Positions 16,912-28,500 of a stretch of 64,000 nucleotides of DNA are shown piece after piece. The stretch covers positions 67,817,001-67,881,000 of the forward strand of contig OY856411.1 in assembly GCA_963693085.1 (NCBI GenBank), given 5' to 3'. A program made the position numbers and the translations under genes. Each line of letters opens with the position of its first letter. Within the stretch, counting starts at the first letter, position 1. Below the pieces are notes generated by a model. The model was not told where the DNA came from. It searched no databases and worked only from the letters and a program-made list of their open reading frames with translations. Source of the DNA: Alisma plantago-aquatica (Eukaryota; Streptophyta; Magnoliopsida; Alismatales; Alismataceae).

Positions 16912-18150
16912 ATGTATCCAAAATATATGATCATAGTTTATGCTTATGCAGATATGTCTGGAGGACATGAAAAACATGTTGAGAGTAGCTATGTAGCACC
17001 AGGAGGAGGTGCTGGGAGGCAGGCACACGATGAGAGAGTGCCAGAACGAGGGATAGAGCATCTCACAATGCCTCATTTAGAACTGACAATGATGGGCAAT
17101 CCTGAGTTTCAACATATGTTTAGACATATGATGGCCACAATTACACATATTGCTGACAGAGTGCCAACACCTCAAGCTAGGGAAGCCACCTCTAATGTGG
17201 AGTCCCAAGGTGTCGGGAAGACATTTGAACATCTTAGACGTGTTGGGGCGATTGAATATGTAGGTACTTCTGATCCAGCAGACGTTGACATGTGGTTGAC
17301 TGAGCTGGAAAAGGCATTCAAAATCCTAAACATTGCTGAAGAAGACAAAGTTAAACATGTTGTATACTTTTTGAATGGTAGTGTTGGCCACCGGTGGGAC
17401 ATAGAAGAGGAGAAAAGGCTAGGAGTTGTGATAGGATGGGAGGAGTTTTAGAGGGAATTTGTTAGCCGATATTTTCTAGAGACCTACCTAGATGAGAAAA
17501 TTTCTCAGTTTAAGAAGATTCGTCAGGGAGTTATCACTATCAATGAGTATGAATCAAAGTTTATGGAAGTTATGAGGTTCTACCCGCACATGGCAGCCAC
17601 TAACAAGGAAAGGATCTGGAGATTTGAGAAGGGCTTGAGTACGAAATTGACTACTACAACATCAGCCTTGGAGAATAGGGAAAGGTTTTCTACCTTTGTG
17701 GAATCTATCAGGAGGATTGAGAGGTCTGCCATAGAGAAGTGTGAATCTAATGCTAAGAAGCAACCTATGTAGTTTAAAGGGCAATCATCTGGAGGATTTA
17801 AGAAGTTAAGGTTTTTCCCACCGCCGTTACAACCAAGGTCAACCTTCACTGAACCAAGATTACATGCATCGTCACAGTGGACCCGGAGTAGGGGTAGAGG
17901 TCACAATTTTCGACTGAAAGGAGCTCGCTGTTCATCATCGATCTTAGTTATAGGGTCATTTAGACCATAGACAGATAACTGAGTGTGTCATCAATGTGGA
18001 CATGCATGGCATATTAGATGGAATTGCCCAATGAAGGTTGAGGAGGTGACTCAGCAACCAAGGAAGAATCAATAGGGATCACAACAATGATAGTTTGATA
18101 CCGGTAGTGGCAGAGGACATAATCAGGCGTCCCATGCAGGATCCTCATGA
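16912..18150 (+). pseudogene. Tekay B gag with CCHC zinc knuckle (dead)
   Basis: Capsid/nucleocapsid polyprotein of a chromovirus. One reading frame runs from 16912 through protease. The retrotransposon gag domain includes VGTSDPADVDMWLTELEKAF, then VGHRWDIEEEK and RYFLETYLDEKISQFKKIRQ. A CCHC knuckle (CHQCGHAWHIRWNC, spacing CX2CX4HX4C) lies at 17986-18027. The frame holds about nine stops, all TAG or TGA (for example 17449-17451 and 17770-17772), mostly where Gln, Arg or Trp would be expected. That pattern points to C-to-T decay. The 16912 ATG is the first in frame after the PBS; the true start could be the Met of MSGGHEKH near 16954. Confidence 0.88.
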
Positions 18151-18153
18151 TAG

Positions 18154-18642
18154 GTGAGAAGAGGATGTCGATGGCAACATGCAACAACTAGGTTCTATGC
18201 CATGACCCAACCGGAAGCAGTGGTCAATCCACAAGTCGTGACATGTCAGATGAAATTATTTCATTCTGATTTGTCTGCTTCTTGTTTTGTATCTGTGTTA
18301 GTAGATCCAGGTGCGACTCACTCTTTTATCACCAGAGAGGTGATAGATAGTTGTTATCTACTTGTTAGTCTTAGATCTAATAGCCTATGGCTAGAGACTC
18401 CTATGGTTCATTCTACTGAGTTGTGGGAAGTGTGCCCTTCTTATGTTCTTTCTTTCTCTGGACACAACATTCAAGTAGATCTATTGCCACTTGACATGCA
18501 TGGTTTTCATGTAATCCTAGGAATGGATACCTTGGAAAAATACAAGGTAGTCTTGGACTATAGTACTAAGGTGGCGATGTTCCATGATGGAAATATACAA
18601 TGGATTTTTCAATGGATAGGAAGATTTTTCCTACATGTTTGA
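18154..18642 (+). pseudogene. Tekay B protease (active-site Ser replaced)
   Basis: Retropepsin-type aspartic protease in the same frame as gag. The active-site motif reads VDPGATHSFI at about 18301-18330. The catalytic Asp is kept, but the normal D-S-G is D-P-G, which should abolish activity. The conserved downstream Ile-Leu-Gly-Met-Asp motif is present (VILGMDTLEKY, about 18511-18545). A frameshift near 18600 separates it from the RT frame, which resumes at SAMKTERLMRQGCEAF. Confidence 0.87.
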
Positions 18643-20083
18643 TGTCAGCTATGAAAACTGAGCGGTTGATGAGACAAGGATGTGAGGCTTTCTTAGCTCA
18701 TATTTTGGATACCAAGGCGGTAGGTCCTAGTATCCAGGAGGTACCAGTGGTGCAAAAATTTAAGGATGCCTTTTCTAAAGAATTTCCTAGCATTCCCCCT
18801 CCTAGAGAGATTGAGTTTGAGATCAATCTTGTTCCTGGAACACAACCCATAGCATAGTCAACATATAGAATGGCACTAGTAGAGATGTAGGAGTTAAAGC
18901 TATAGTTACAAGAACTGTTAGAGAAGGGTTTTATCAGGTCGAGCACTTCCCCTTGGGGTGCTCCCGTGTTGTTTGTTAAAAAGAAGGATGGTTCAATGAG
19001 GTTGTGTATAGATTCCAAATAGTTGAGCAAGGTGACAATAAAGAATAAGTATCCTTTGTCGAGGATTGATGATCTTTTTTATCAGTTGAGAGGTGCCATT
19101 GTGTTTTCAAATATAGACCTGAGGTCAGGTTACCATTAGTTGAGAATTAAGGTAGATGACATACCCAAGTCAGCTTTTAGGACTAGGTATGGTTATTATG
19201 AGTTTGTGTTATGCCGTTTGGGCTAACCAATGCACCTGGAGCTTTTATGGATCTAATGAATAGGGTGTTTAGACCTTATATTCATTAGTGTGTGGTCGTG
19301 TTCATAGATGATATCCTGATATACTCCAAGGATAGTCAACAACATGAGCAACACCTTCTCCAAGCATTGACTTTGTTGAGGCAAAATCAACTGTATTCTA
19401 AGTTCAGCAAGTGTGAATTCTGGTTATCTGAAGTGTCTTTTCTGGGCCATGTTATATCTACAAAAGGTGTTTGTGTTGATCCCAAGAAAGTGGAATCTAT
19501 ACTAGAATGGAAACAACCAAAGACACCAATAGAGATCTGTAGTTTCCTAGGTATGGCAAGTTACTACAGGAGGTTCATCAAAGACTTCAGTTCTATACTG
19601 TTACCCCTAACTAGGTTAACTAGGAAGGATGTTCCTTTTACTTGGAATGACAAGTGTCAACCTTCTTTCCAGCTTTTGGAAGAAAATTTGACTAGTGCAC
19701 CGGTGTTAGTACTGACAGAGCAAGGAAAAGGCTATATTGCCATTTGTGATGCTTCAAAGAATGGGTTGGGATGCGTGTTGATGCAGAATAAAAATGTGAT
19801 TTCTTTAGCTTCACGACAGCTTACGAAACATGAGGAGAATTACCCAACACATGATCTGGAGCTTTCAGCGGTGGTCCATGCCTTAAAGATCTGGAGACAC
19901 TGTCTTTATGGAGAAAAGTGTCAGATATTCACTAACCACAAGAATCTACAGTTGATCTTCTCAAAACAGGAGCTGAATATCAGGCAGAGGAGATGGATGG
20001 AGCTTATTAAAGATTATGATTGCACAATAGACTACCATCCAGGGAAAGAAAATATGGTAGCTGATGCATTGAGTAAGATGTGA
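18643..20083 (+). pseudogene. Tekay B reverse transcriptase and RNase H (dead)
   Basis: The linker RLMRQGCEAFLAHI leads into [22 protein letters not shown] is near 18930, and the catalytic FIDDILIYS at 19301-19327 is intact. One T is missing near 19207 compared with element A, a -1 frameshift. After it the frame stays open to 20083 through [15 protein letters not shown], the RNase H motifs [13 protein letters not shown] and [19 protein letters not shown], and VADALSKM. The third RNase H acidic residue is changed: FTNHKNL instead of FTDHKNL. TAG stops also lie upstream (for example near 18857, 18888 and 19020). Confidence 0.9.
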
Positions 20084-20099
20084 TCTTCATTATCAACGG

Positions 20100-21655
20100 T
20101 AGATAATGCACAATTAAATTCCTTGATGTGCCATAAGAGAGATATGCTAGTGTCTCCTCACCAAATGAATGTATAGCTAGAGGTTTCCTTGTTGGAAGGA
20201 TTGTTGGCACATTTACAAGTGAAACCTACCTTGAGACAACAAATTCATCATGCACAACAAAATGATATTGTGATACAAAATATCCAATCAGGTATTGGTA
20301 GTGAAAAGTATTATGGCTTTCATGAGGCAGATGATGGTATAGTTTGTTACCATAATTGGATAGTAGTTCCTGATGTTGATGGGTTGAGGAAGATGGTACT
20401 TAGGAGGCTCTCTCATCCATGTATGCAATGCATCCTGGAAGTACCAAGATGTACCAAAACATGAAAGACATGTATTGGTGGCCAGGTTAAAGCGTGATGT
20501 GGCAGAGTTCATTGCCAAATGTCTAGTTAGCAGCATGTGAAGGTCGAGCACTAGAAGCCTGCAAGGACATTACAACCCTTGCCAATACCACAATGGAAAT
20601 GGGATCATATAACTATATAATTTGTGGTTGGTCATCCTAGGAAAGCCAAGGGTCATGATTCCATATGGGTGATAGTAGACAGATTGACTAATTTAGTAGA
20701 TTTTCTGCAAGTTAAGACGACGTGTTCAATAGAGAAATTGGCACAAATATATGTTGATGAAATAGTCTGTTTGAATGGCATTCTAGTGACTATACTTTCT
20801 GATAGAGGTCCATAGTTTACAAGTCATTTTCAGGAGCATCTACATTCTACAATGGGAACACAGATGAGATTCGACACAACTTTTCATCCGTAGACCGATG
20901 GCCAGTCTGAAAGGACTATTCAGACTTTAGAGGATCTCTTGAGGGCATGTGTGCTGCAATTTCTTGGTAGTTGAGATGTCTAAATTTGATAGAGTTTGCA
21001 TACAACAATAGCTATCAAAGAAGCATAGATATGGCTCCTTATGAGGTCTTGTATGGGGGACGATGTCAGTCTGCACTTTGTTGGTATGAGACAGGTGAAT
21101 ATCAACTTTTGGGTCGTGAGCTAGTACATCAAACTACGAAAAAGATTAAAGTGATACATCAATAGTTGAAAGTAGCCCAGGACAGGCAGAAATCTTATGT
21201 AGATAACCGACGCAGACCACTTGAGTTCCAAGTGGGAGATAGAGTATATCTTAAGGTTTCTCCTTGGAAAGGTGTGCTAAGGTTTGGAAAGAAAGGTAAG
21301 TTGGCTCCTAGGTTTATGGGACCATACCCTATCCTAGATCGTATTGGAAAGGTAACATACAAGTTGGAACTACCACCAGAGCTACATAGATTACATAATG
21401 TCTTTCACATCTCAATGTTGAGGAAATAGCATCCAAACACTGACCAGACAATCCAACCAGTAGAGGTTGAGTTAGATGAGGATATCTCCTATGTTGAGGG
21501 TCTTGTGTTGATCCTGGATATAGGGGTGAAAAGGTTGAAGAGAAAAGATATAATACTAGTCAAAGTTTTGTGGAATCATCATGGAATAGAGGAATCCACA
21601 TGGGAACTATAGAATGAGATGCGTAGAAAATACCCATCTCTTTTTGGATAGGATT
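20100..21655 (+). pseudogene. Tekay B integrase and chromodomain (dead)
   Basis: A decayed integrase. The zinc-binding segment (about 20390-20540) has frameshifts. The first catalytic Asp is lost: HITI is followed by a TAA stop near 20616. VIVDRLTNLVDFL and LSDRGP follow, with the second Asp present and a stop right after it (20814). AYNNSYQRSIDMAPYEVLYG is near 21000. The C-terminal fold (YVDNRRRPLEFQVGDRVYLK, LAPRFMGPYPIL) leads to a chromodomain at about 21490-21640 (RLKRKDIILVKVLWNHHGIE). The pol end MRRKYPSLF is followed within 40 bases by the 3' LTR. Confidence 0.88.
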
Positions 21656-22813
21656 TCAAGGCAAAATACTTGTTAGGGGTTTATAGTTGTAAGGCCCCTG
21701 ATGTTACTTAATGAGTTGAATGAGATTAATTACCATAATTTAATTCTTATAAACCTAATCTAACCTTTTTATATGTTTTGAAGTCATAAGACAAGCTTAA
21801 TTTTCAATTTTGGTCCAATTTGGACACTGTTTGAGCAAGTTATGCAATTTTCTATACATTTTGGACTTTTCTGCAATTTACCCAATTGACGGGTTTTCTT
21901 TGAAATTTGTCACATACATTATGTTATTTAGATGTTATATTATCATTATTGAGAATTTGGATCCATGGGGCTCCTAGTTGAGCCATTGTTTGAAGGTGTT
22001 TTCTCTCAGGGTATTTCAGGGTTTACCCCTTCACGGATGAGCTACTTTTAGTAGCTATCAACTAGTGAATTATGTGATTGGCTGGGAAATTAGACAAAGG
22101 AAATCTAAGCAGGTCAATATGGACGGTGGGGGAGGTTCTTGTGTGTGTTCTTGCATATTCTTGATAATTTAAGGTCGTAGACACATGGGGAAGCTACTTT
22201 TACACCTCATGCTTGCTTCTATCCTTATCCATGGACTATATTTACCTCTTCCTTGCCCAAATACGAAACTATGCATGCTTTTTCTTTCCTATAACCTGGA
22301 GAAATGACTCCACTCTGTTTTGAAGCGGAACCAAGTGCTCTAAGGTAGAAGACAACCCCTTTTTGGAGAAGAAGGTCTCCTAGAGTTCCATCTAGCCCTA
22401 CCTAGGGTTTCCAAGGTCATCTTCTAGGGATTGTCACCAAGGCAAGTTGTTTTTGTTGACTCAAGGTAAATTAGGTCAATGTTGACTCACATCTAAATTG
22501 ACTAAACCCATGTTTTGATGATGACTAACCATTCCACATATTGGTGTCTAATGTCTCTACTTGAGTGATTTCAGATTAGGTATAGACACACTCCAAATGC
22601 CCTAACTTGCGCATATCAAATTGGAGAAAAGACAAGTCAAAGTCATACAAGTGCACGTTTTTGCAATATGATGTATATCCATTAGAATCATGTTGTAAAT
22701 CACTTGTAATGATTGTATGACTTGTAATTAATCTTAGAAAAATATCAGGAACACTTAGATCGACTATTAGAGCACTTTAGATGCATCTTAGAAAATCAAT
22801 TACATGCCCTTAG

Positions 22814-23040
22814 TCGGTCGAGTTTCCCTAGCCTGAAACTCGACCGATCAACCTTGGTCAATTTTCTGAAGATTGCATCGGTCGAGTTGTGCACTCACAG
22901 AACTCGACCGATTGGGTAGTAGGCTATTTCCAGTTGAAATGGTCGGTCGAGTTTCCTCAGGACAAACTCGACTGATCCTTTAATCATCAGTTTGCCTCCT
23001 ACTTGATCGGTCGAGTTACACCCATTAGAACTCGTCTGAT
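22814..23040. repeat. Four tandem palindromic hairpins in the solo LTR U3
   Basis: Four inverted repeats with arms near TCGGTCGAGTT and AACTCGACCGA lie at 22814-22847, 22877-22912, 22943-22975 and 23006-23040. The loops differ in sequence while the arms are kept, with a few mismatches in units 3 and 4. They lie upstream of the TATA box at 23178, where U3 enhancers are expected. Confidence 0.85.
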
Positions 23041-23177
23041 TGCACTGTATGGAAAAGTGCAGAAAAGTGTTTCTAGCCATTGTGGAGTTGCAACAAGTGA
23101 AAATATATCTGTTGCAAGCCACAAAATGGCTAGTTTTCATTCACAAGTGTTCCCAAAGGCTAAGAGGCATCCCCAGC

Positions 23178-23187
23178 TATAAATAGG
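23178..23187 (+). promoter_or_regulatory. TATA box of the solo LTR
   Basis: CTATAAATAG lies about 140 bases after the hairpin array and well before the LTR end. This is the expected place for the U3 core promoter of a Copia LTR. Confidence 0.65.
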
Positions 23188-26100
23188 ACCCCTTGGGCTT
23201 CATTCCAAGGTTGAGCATTCATTGCAAACTCTTTGTGAGGTTCCTATTTTATAGTTGAGTGCTTCCTACAGCCTCCTCTCTCTCTCTAAGCTTAATCACT
23301 TGCTATATCCATTAGAGTGAGTAGGAGATTTGTAAGAGAGCTAGTTTTATATGTATATCTTGTGAGGCTCTCACTTCCACCACCTCCCCATCTCTCATTT
23401 GCAATCTTGAAGATGAAGTTTCTCTCTCTTGTCCAAGAGAGGTGAAGAATAACAAGGGAAGGAGTCCCTTGGTGAAGATCAAGGTAGAAGACTTGGAGCT
23501 AGAGTGGGTAAGCCCTTGGAGAAGGCAAAAGACTCAAGCTCAAGTAGGTAAGACTTTGGTGGAAGCTTCTCTGAGTGAAGGTGAAGTCAAAGGCGGAAGA
23601 TCCAAGAAGAGTGGGTAATTCCTACAAGGCCTAAGACTTGTGCAAGAGTGGGTAAGTCCTTGGAGAAGGCCGAAGACTCTTACAAAGTGGGTAAGTCCTT
23701 GGTAAGGTTGAAGACTCTTTGTATTGGATAGGTAAGTCCTTTGTTGGTCATGTATTGTAAGTCTTATAAGTGAATATAAGAGTGCAAATTGTTGGAAGTC
23801 CTAGAGGTTGAACTCTCTAGGCAAGTGGACTGACACACTTCTAGTTTGAAGTGTGGAACCACTCTAAATAGCTTGTCTAATTGGTTCATGTTCAATCTCT
23901 CTTATCCTTGCTATGGATGATTTAGTTGCACTCAAATTACCTATTTAGCAACCTTATCTTTTGATATATCTTGAAGGTTTGATGAGTTTTATTTAAGTGC
24001 TTTCAGCTCTATTCACCCCCCCTCTAGAGCATCTAATCACCCATATAGGATCCAACAATTTTCTTCCTTTCTTCTCCATTTTTCTTGCTCTTCTACTTCC
24101 TTAGACCTTCCTTCAGGTCAAAACCCTGTTGTTTCATGGTTAAAGTGGCTATATAACTAAAAAATCTATCCTTATTGTTTCTTTTTCTAGGGTTTTTCTT
24201 CCTCGTGGAGATAAGTGCTTATTTGGCCTAGTTCAGATCTAAATGCAAGGTTTTCTTGCCCTATTTGCTCGAGATTCTTTCTGTTTGGGATCTGACCTAC
24301 TCTATAGAGGCGTTTTATGTAACATTCTTCACTTATATTTCTTACTAAAATCTTGTTAGTTCACGTTTATTCCTTAATGTGTTGATTTAATAATAGAGAA
24401 ACCATGCTTGTTTAGAATTATGAATTTTTGTGTTGTTCCCTGTTTTGCTCCAGTTCTATATGAACTTGTAAACATGTGTATGACCTTTATAAGGTGTAAC
24501 ATGATCTGTGGCAGGTTGATATCATCAACCTATGGTGCTAATCACAAAATAGTTGACTGTCCAAATTGGGGTTTTCAAGCTATTTCATTCCCTATCACAC
24601 CACCGATAGTCATACCATTCAATAGACAATTGTGTTGCTATTTTGCCAAATGATGTTCGTGATCAAGGGTGTCAAATTTATGGTGACAACCTACGGTCAC
24701 CCCCTTAGGTCAGGTTTTGACTCAATTATACATTTAATTATCATCCACTAAGTATTCTAATGATGTTATCAATCGATGATGAGATTGACTTAATATTTGA
24801 TGGTGTTAACTGAATGTATTACTGATCTAGAAACCAATGGTGACCTAATGATCACAATTAATGGTGGATCAAGTCATCACCATATATGATGAGTTAAGAA
24901 TGTAATTGTAGATTTGAATAAACCTTGAACCAATGGTTCCTTGGTTTAATTGATCTAATGGTTAGACCTATACTTCAATTGATAACCTTGAACAATGAAC
25001 CTGATCCAATGAATAATATTGGTTGTTTTAACATCCAATGGATTAGAATAAATCACATGATATTATATGTGCTTCCTAGTGATTATAATTTGATGTTTCA
25101 ATACCATTAATTTGTAGTCTTACCTTTGCCATTATATAATTATATTTGATAAATAATTATAATATGTGCATGTGTAACTCTGATGTGATCTAGCTTCAAA
25201 TACCTAACCTTAGTGTAATTATATGATGTTGATTGATTATAATCATACCTCTTGAATGATTAATGTGATAATGAATTACACTCTTCTTGTGTTGAAACCA
25301 CAATGTAGTACTATTTGAATATCATATTGCATTACCATGTTAATATCTATGGACACATATGTGCTAATGATCTTTTGAGCCTTGTTTAAGGAATGGAATG
25401 ATGATGATAACCTTACTATGAATAATTTGATGATGTTAATGACCTTTGGGCATGTTTGAAGCCATGATTGAGGTGAAATCATCTTCATGTTCCAATAACC
25501 TTTAAAACCCTGGAACTTGTGATAAGATATTGGTATCTTGTAAAAGTATGATGATAAGTGTGGTCCATTAATTTGCAATAAATGATAGCATGTGGTGATG
25601 TGATTAAGATTTATATCTCAAATGTTTAATATCTTTTGAAGTTCTTATACATATACTCTTTTTAGAAAAGAATTAGGGTCTGAATGTCCATTTGTATGAT
25701 TTAGCCTTAATTCACCCAATTGGCATAACTAATTAAGTGAAACTCTGATCATGTAGTGCCCTGTGACATAGATCTATCTGAGTGTCAGAAATTACCATAT
25801 AGTGAAATGAGTATTCCTAAGGGATACTCAGAGTGCATACTGATGATTATGCGGGGTGCTTGTCATACTGAATTCAAGTGTTAGGGAGGATGATAGTGGC
25901 CGTACCTAGCCCTCAGTTTGAGAATGGCTACGGTCGTGTCTCGGTGATATATATGATGATGAGATTGGAGGACAACTGTGGTTGTACCTCATATGGTAGG
26001 GTATGCGTACCTGCCTCCTTTCACTAGTGTCGTGACCTATACCAATGCGGACTAGGCTGTTAGAAACTTGACCTTATGTCACTGTGGTGGACTCGTACTG

Positions 26101-26998
26101 ACCGAGGGAGGAGAAGATCTTAGGAGTCCAACTCTTCTTAGATCTTGTATGGCACTTATTTCGACTAAGTAGCGGTCAATTGGGACTTGAGTGGTATTTA
26201 TCAAATCCCTCAGGGCAATGTAATAAAAGAAGTGATATAAGCCATGTAGTATACTGACTATGGTTAAATATGTATCACATTGTTTGATTAGTCATTAACT
26301 TGTCTTTATACTATTCAGTGCTTACAAGATGATATCATATGACCTTTGAGTAATTATACTTCTTGTCAAGTTAATTTTCTTAATGGCTTAGTATGCTTAA
26401 CCAATTCAATCTGCTTCAATTGCTAATTCATTACTATATCTGCACAATTCATTTACTGTCAATCAATATGTCATAATCAATATATGTTGGAGAGAGTTAT
26501 ATCTCTCGCTGGGACTGGGTCTCACCCATGGATCACCACATTTTTTTAGGTGGTCACGGGCAACGATGTCGAGGTCGCACTGTGGAAGAGAACCAACCTG
26601 GTGATCAATAGATTCAGAAGGTTAGTTAGTGGTAGATGTTAGTAGTAGAGTCCTAGTGTCATCCCTGTACTCTCAGGTCTGTGTATGGGATGTGTTTTCT
26701 AGATTATATACTTGTATCGACATGAGATTTTGGTAGTAAGCCAATGTTTGTATATATATGGCATGTACATGTGAAATATCTTTTGTATGCAGGATGTGAC
26801 TGAGGTCTTTGAACCCATATGTATATACTTGTTACAATATATGAGAATGGAATGATGGACCCTTTATAAATGTTCTAGAGTTTATTTACATTGTTGGAAT
26901 TGGTTTTAATTATTCCGCATTTTTGACTATGTGATAAATTAGTAGTTGGTCGTGTTTTGTGTTTTGAGTAATCACATTTAGCATGATGAGGTGTCACA

Positions 26999-27702
26999 AC
27001 TATGATTCATAAGTATTTCAAATTCCCACCGATAAAAATATTGTATTAAAAAAATTAATATCCTTCGCCGTACCTTGTTGAGTCAATCTTAACAAGGACT
27101 GGACCGGTTCTCCTTCAATTTCACTCCCTAATCTCATTTTGTAAAGTCTCCTATTGATTGATCCATGAGCTGAGATTTCCTCCTCGTTCATACCAAATGT
27201 ACCAGTTCAATTCATCCCCTCTCATGAATTGTGTTACATATTTGAGCGTGACCTTGTCATTTGGCTATGGATTTTGGAAGAAGTACACGATCGTGCATTT
27301 AATCCATTCCAATGGATCCTCACTCCCCTTATACATTGGCATTCATACTCGGTTTGACCAATGGATCATTGTTGCTCTATCCATGATCATAACTGCTTCT
27401 TATTATCTAGATCTCGCTCCCATATCTAGAGAATTCATCCTATTTTTCATCACCTTCTTCCACTCTATGAGTTTGCCAAGTTGCATCATCATCTATTGCA
27501 TCAATAGGTGAAACTTCTCAGACAACGATTCTCCTTCTCTTGTCTTCTTTGAGGTGTCATTGTTTGTTCCTTCCATGTTGGTGCACTCGTTGTCATTGGA
27601 ATTACATGAAGAATAATCCAGGTAGATGCTACCTAAATTGAGAGGAGGTGTGGATGGATATAGAAGAAGTGGAGGCTGCTCATATACCAAATTTTTAGGG
27701 TT
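26999..27702 (-). pseudogene. Antisense Ty3/gypsy gag N-terminus and leader
   Basis: On the minus strand a gag N-terminus can be read from about 27570 (MEGTNNDTSKKTREGESLSE, on the 27690-27493 frame) through YKGSEDPLEWIKCTIVYFFQ and KVTLKYVTQFMRGDELNWY to about 27060. This is the retrotransposon gag domain pattern (EDPLEWI, LNWY-W). It stops at LTR 4. The next part of the same gag (MDIYEK, KAES) is found left of LTR 3 at 13150 downward. Tekay B thus sits inside this gag. Several stops are present (for example 27487). Confidence 0.78.
27678..27689 (-). other. Primer binding site of the antisense Ty3 element
   Basis: The reverse complement reads TGGTATATGAGC, matching the tRNA-iMet site TGGTATCAGAGC at 10 of 12 positions. 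It lies between the gag start and the putative LTR, on the correct side for a minus-strand element. Confidence 0.55.
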
Positions 27703-28163
27703 TGGGTGAGGACATCACCTAACCAATGAGGGAAGCCTAGACTTCCAATGAGGACCTATTGTGAGTGAGGAAGAAATGAGAAAAGCAAAGAGAAAGGGGC
27801 ATGATAGTCAGAGAAACTACAGTCAAATGCCAGATCCTTCATTTGGTCTGAGGTTTAGACTTATTTATAACCTCATAAAGATAGCTACACTCTAGCTATC
27901 CTAATTGACATGACACTTATTGGTAACAACCATGTCCTACTGATTACATTGCTCATAGTGCATTTTCGACATGATCAATTGGCGTGGGAACTACAAGTCT
28001 TATTATCGACCAACCCAATCGAATTGTAACATTACTATACGTTCCTCAGTCATCAATAGGTTATTTATCCTGATTTTTTTTCTCATTATCAGTTGTGATC
28101 CGACGGTGCCGGTAAAGAAAATATTTTCATAATATAAAAAATTCTTATATGAATTTTTTAACA
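27703..28163 (-). repeat. Putative 5' LTR of the antisense Ty3 element
   Basis: About 460 bases bounded by TG (27703) and AACA (28163) on the plus strand, adjacent to the PBS. On the minus strand a TATA-like GGTTATAAATAAG lies near 27870-27882. No second LTR is in the window, so the outer edge is a guess. Confidence 0.45.
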
Positions 28164-28348
28164 CCAAGTGCTACCTCTATGACCCCTAAATGATAGGGTT
28201 CACATTCATCATTTATGTACCTATCCTATTAGTACTGATCAACATTGAGAATGCAAACATGAGTGGGTATTTGGGACCACATTGGACTCAGTCTTTGTTC
28301 TTAATCCCTTCACAGCCAATAGATTTGACATGGCGTACCAATGCCCAG
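28164..28348. other. Short unique flank
   Basis: DNA between the putative Ty3 LTR and a possible hAT end. I see no gene or repeat in it. Confidence 0.4.
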
Positions 28349-28500
28349 TAGGGATGGCAATGGGTGGGTATGGGTGATCATGCCCATACCCACGTTACCC
28401 ATTTCAATTTTAGCTTGACCCATACCCCCCCCATTTGAAATAAGATAAAAAGGTAAATACCCATGTGTACCTAAATGGGTTATGGGGACCCAATACAATC
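28349..28500. mobile_element. Possible hAT-type terminal region
   Basis: TAGGGATGGCAATGGG followed by many short ACCCAT/ATGGGT motifs in both orientations resembles a plant hAT terminus with subterminal repeats. I found no matching opposite terminus, 8-base target duplication or transposase, so this is a one-ended call. Confidence 0.35.

Larger units (their letters stand above)
22454..24057 (+). mobile_element. Solo LTR, SIRE/Maximus-like Copia, nested in LTR 4
   Basis: A block of 1604 bases from TGTTGACTC to GATCCAACA that the other three Tekay LTRs lack at this point. Flanks GTTTT (22449-22453) and ATTTT (24058-24062) fit a 5-base target duplication with one mismatch. Near its 3' end is a C-rich run before CTCTAGAGC (about 24012-24030), typical of SIRE/Maximus LTR ends as I know them. 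There is no internal domain, so this is a solo LTR left by LTR-LTR recombination. The family name is from memory of LTR ends; the boundaries are secure by comparison with LTR 1 to LTR 3. Confidence 0.85.
13151..26998 (+). mobile_element. Tekay B, complete but dead chromovirus inserted in an antisense Ty3 gag
   Basis: Layout: 5' LTR 13151-16839, PBS 16847-16858, gag-pro-RT-RNase H-integrase-chromodomain 16912-21655, 3' LTR 21688-26998. The 3' LTR is interrupted by a foreign solo LTR of about 1.6 kb. Both flanks are parts of one minus-strand gag gene (mid gag on the left, N-terminal gag on the right). Near-matching 5-base flanks ACTTT and ACTAT fit a target site duplication. The two LTRs differ by roughly 10 percent in a 215-base sample, so the insertion is old. 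Many stops and at least two frameshifts make it non-autonomous. Confidence 0.9.
21688..26998 (+). repeat. Tekay LTR 4 (3' LTR of element B), interrupted
   Basis: The LTR starts TGTAAGGCCC and ends GGTGTCACA. It is interrupted at 22454-24057 by an unrelated solo LTR, leaving about 3.7 kb of Tekay LTR in two parts. A weak polypurine-like TTAGGGG precedes it at about 21674. It is collinear with LTR 3 but about 10 percent different where sampled. Confidence 0.9.

Noticed and set aside
27158..27511. Plus-strand 117-residue frame as a membrane protein
   Set aside because: The minus strand of the same interval reads as retrotransposon gag (EDPLEWI, GDELNWY); the hydrophobic look is a shadow.
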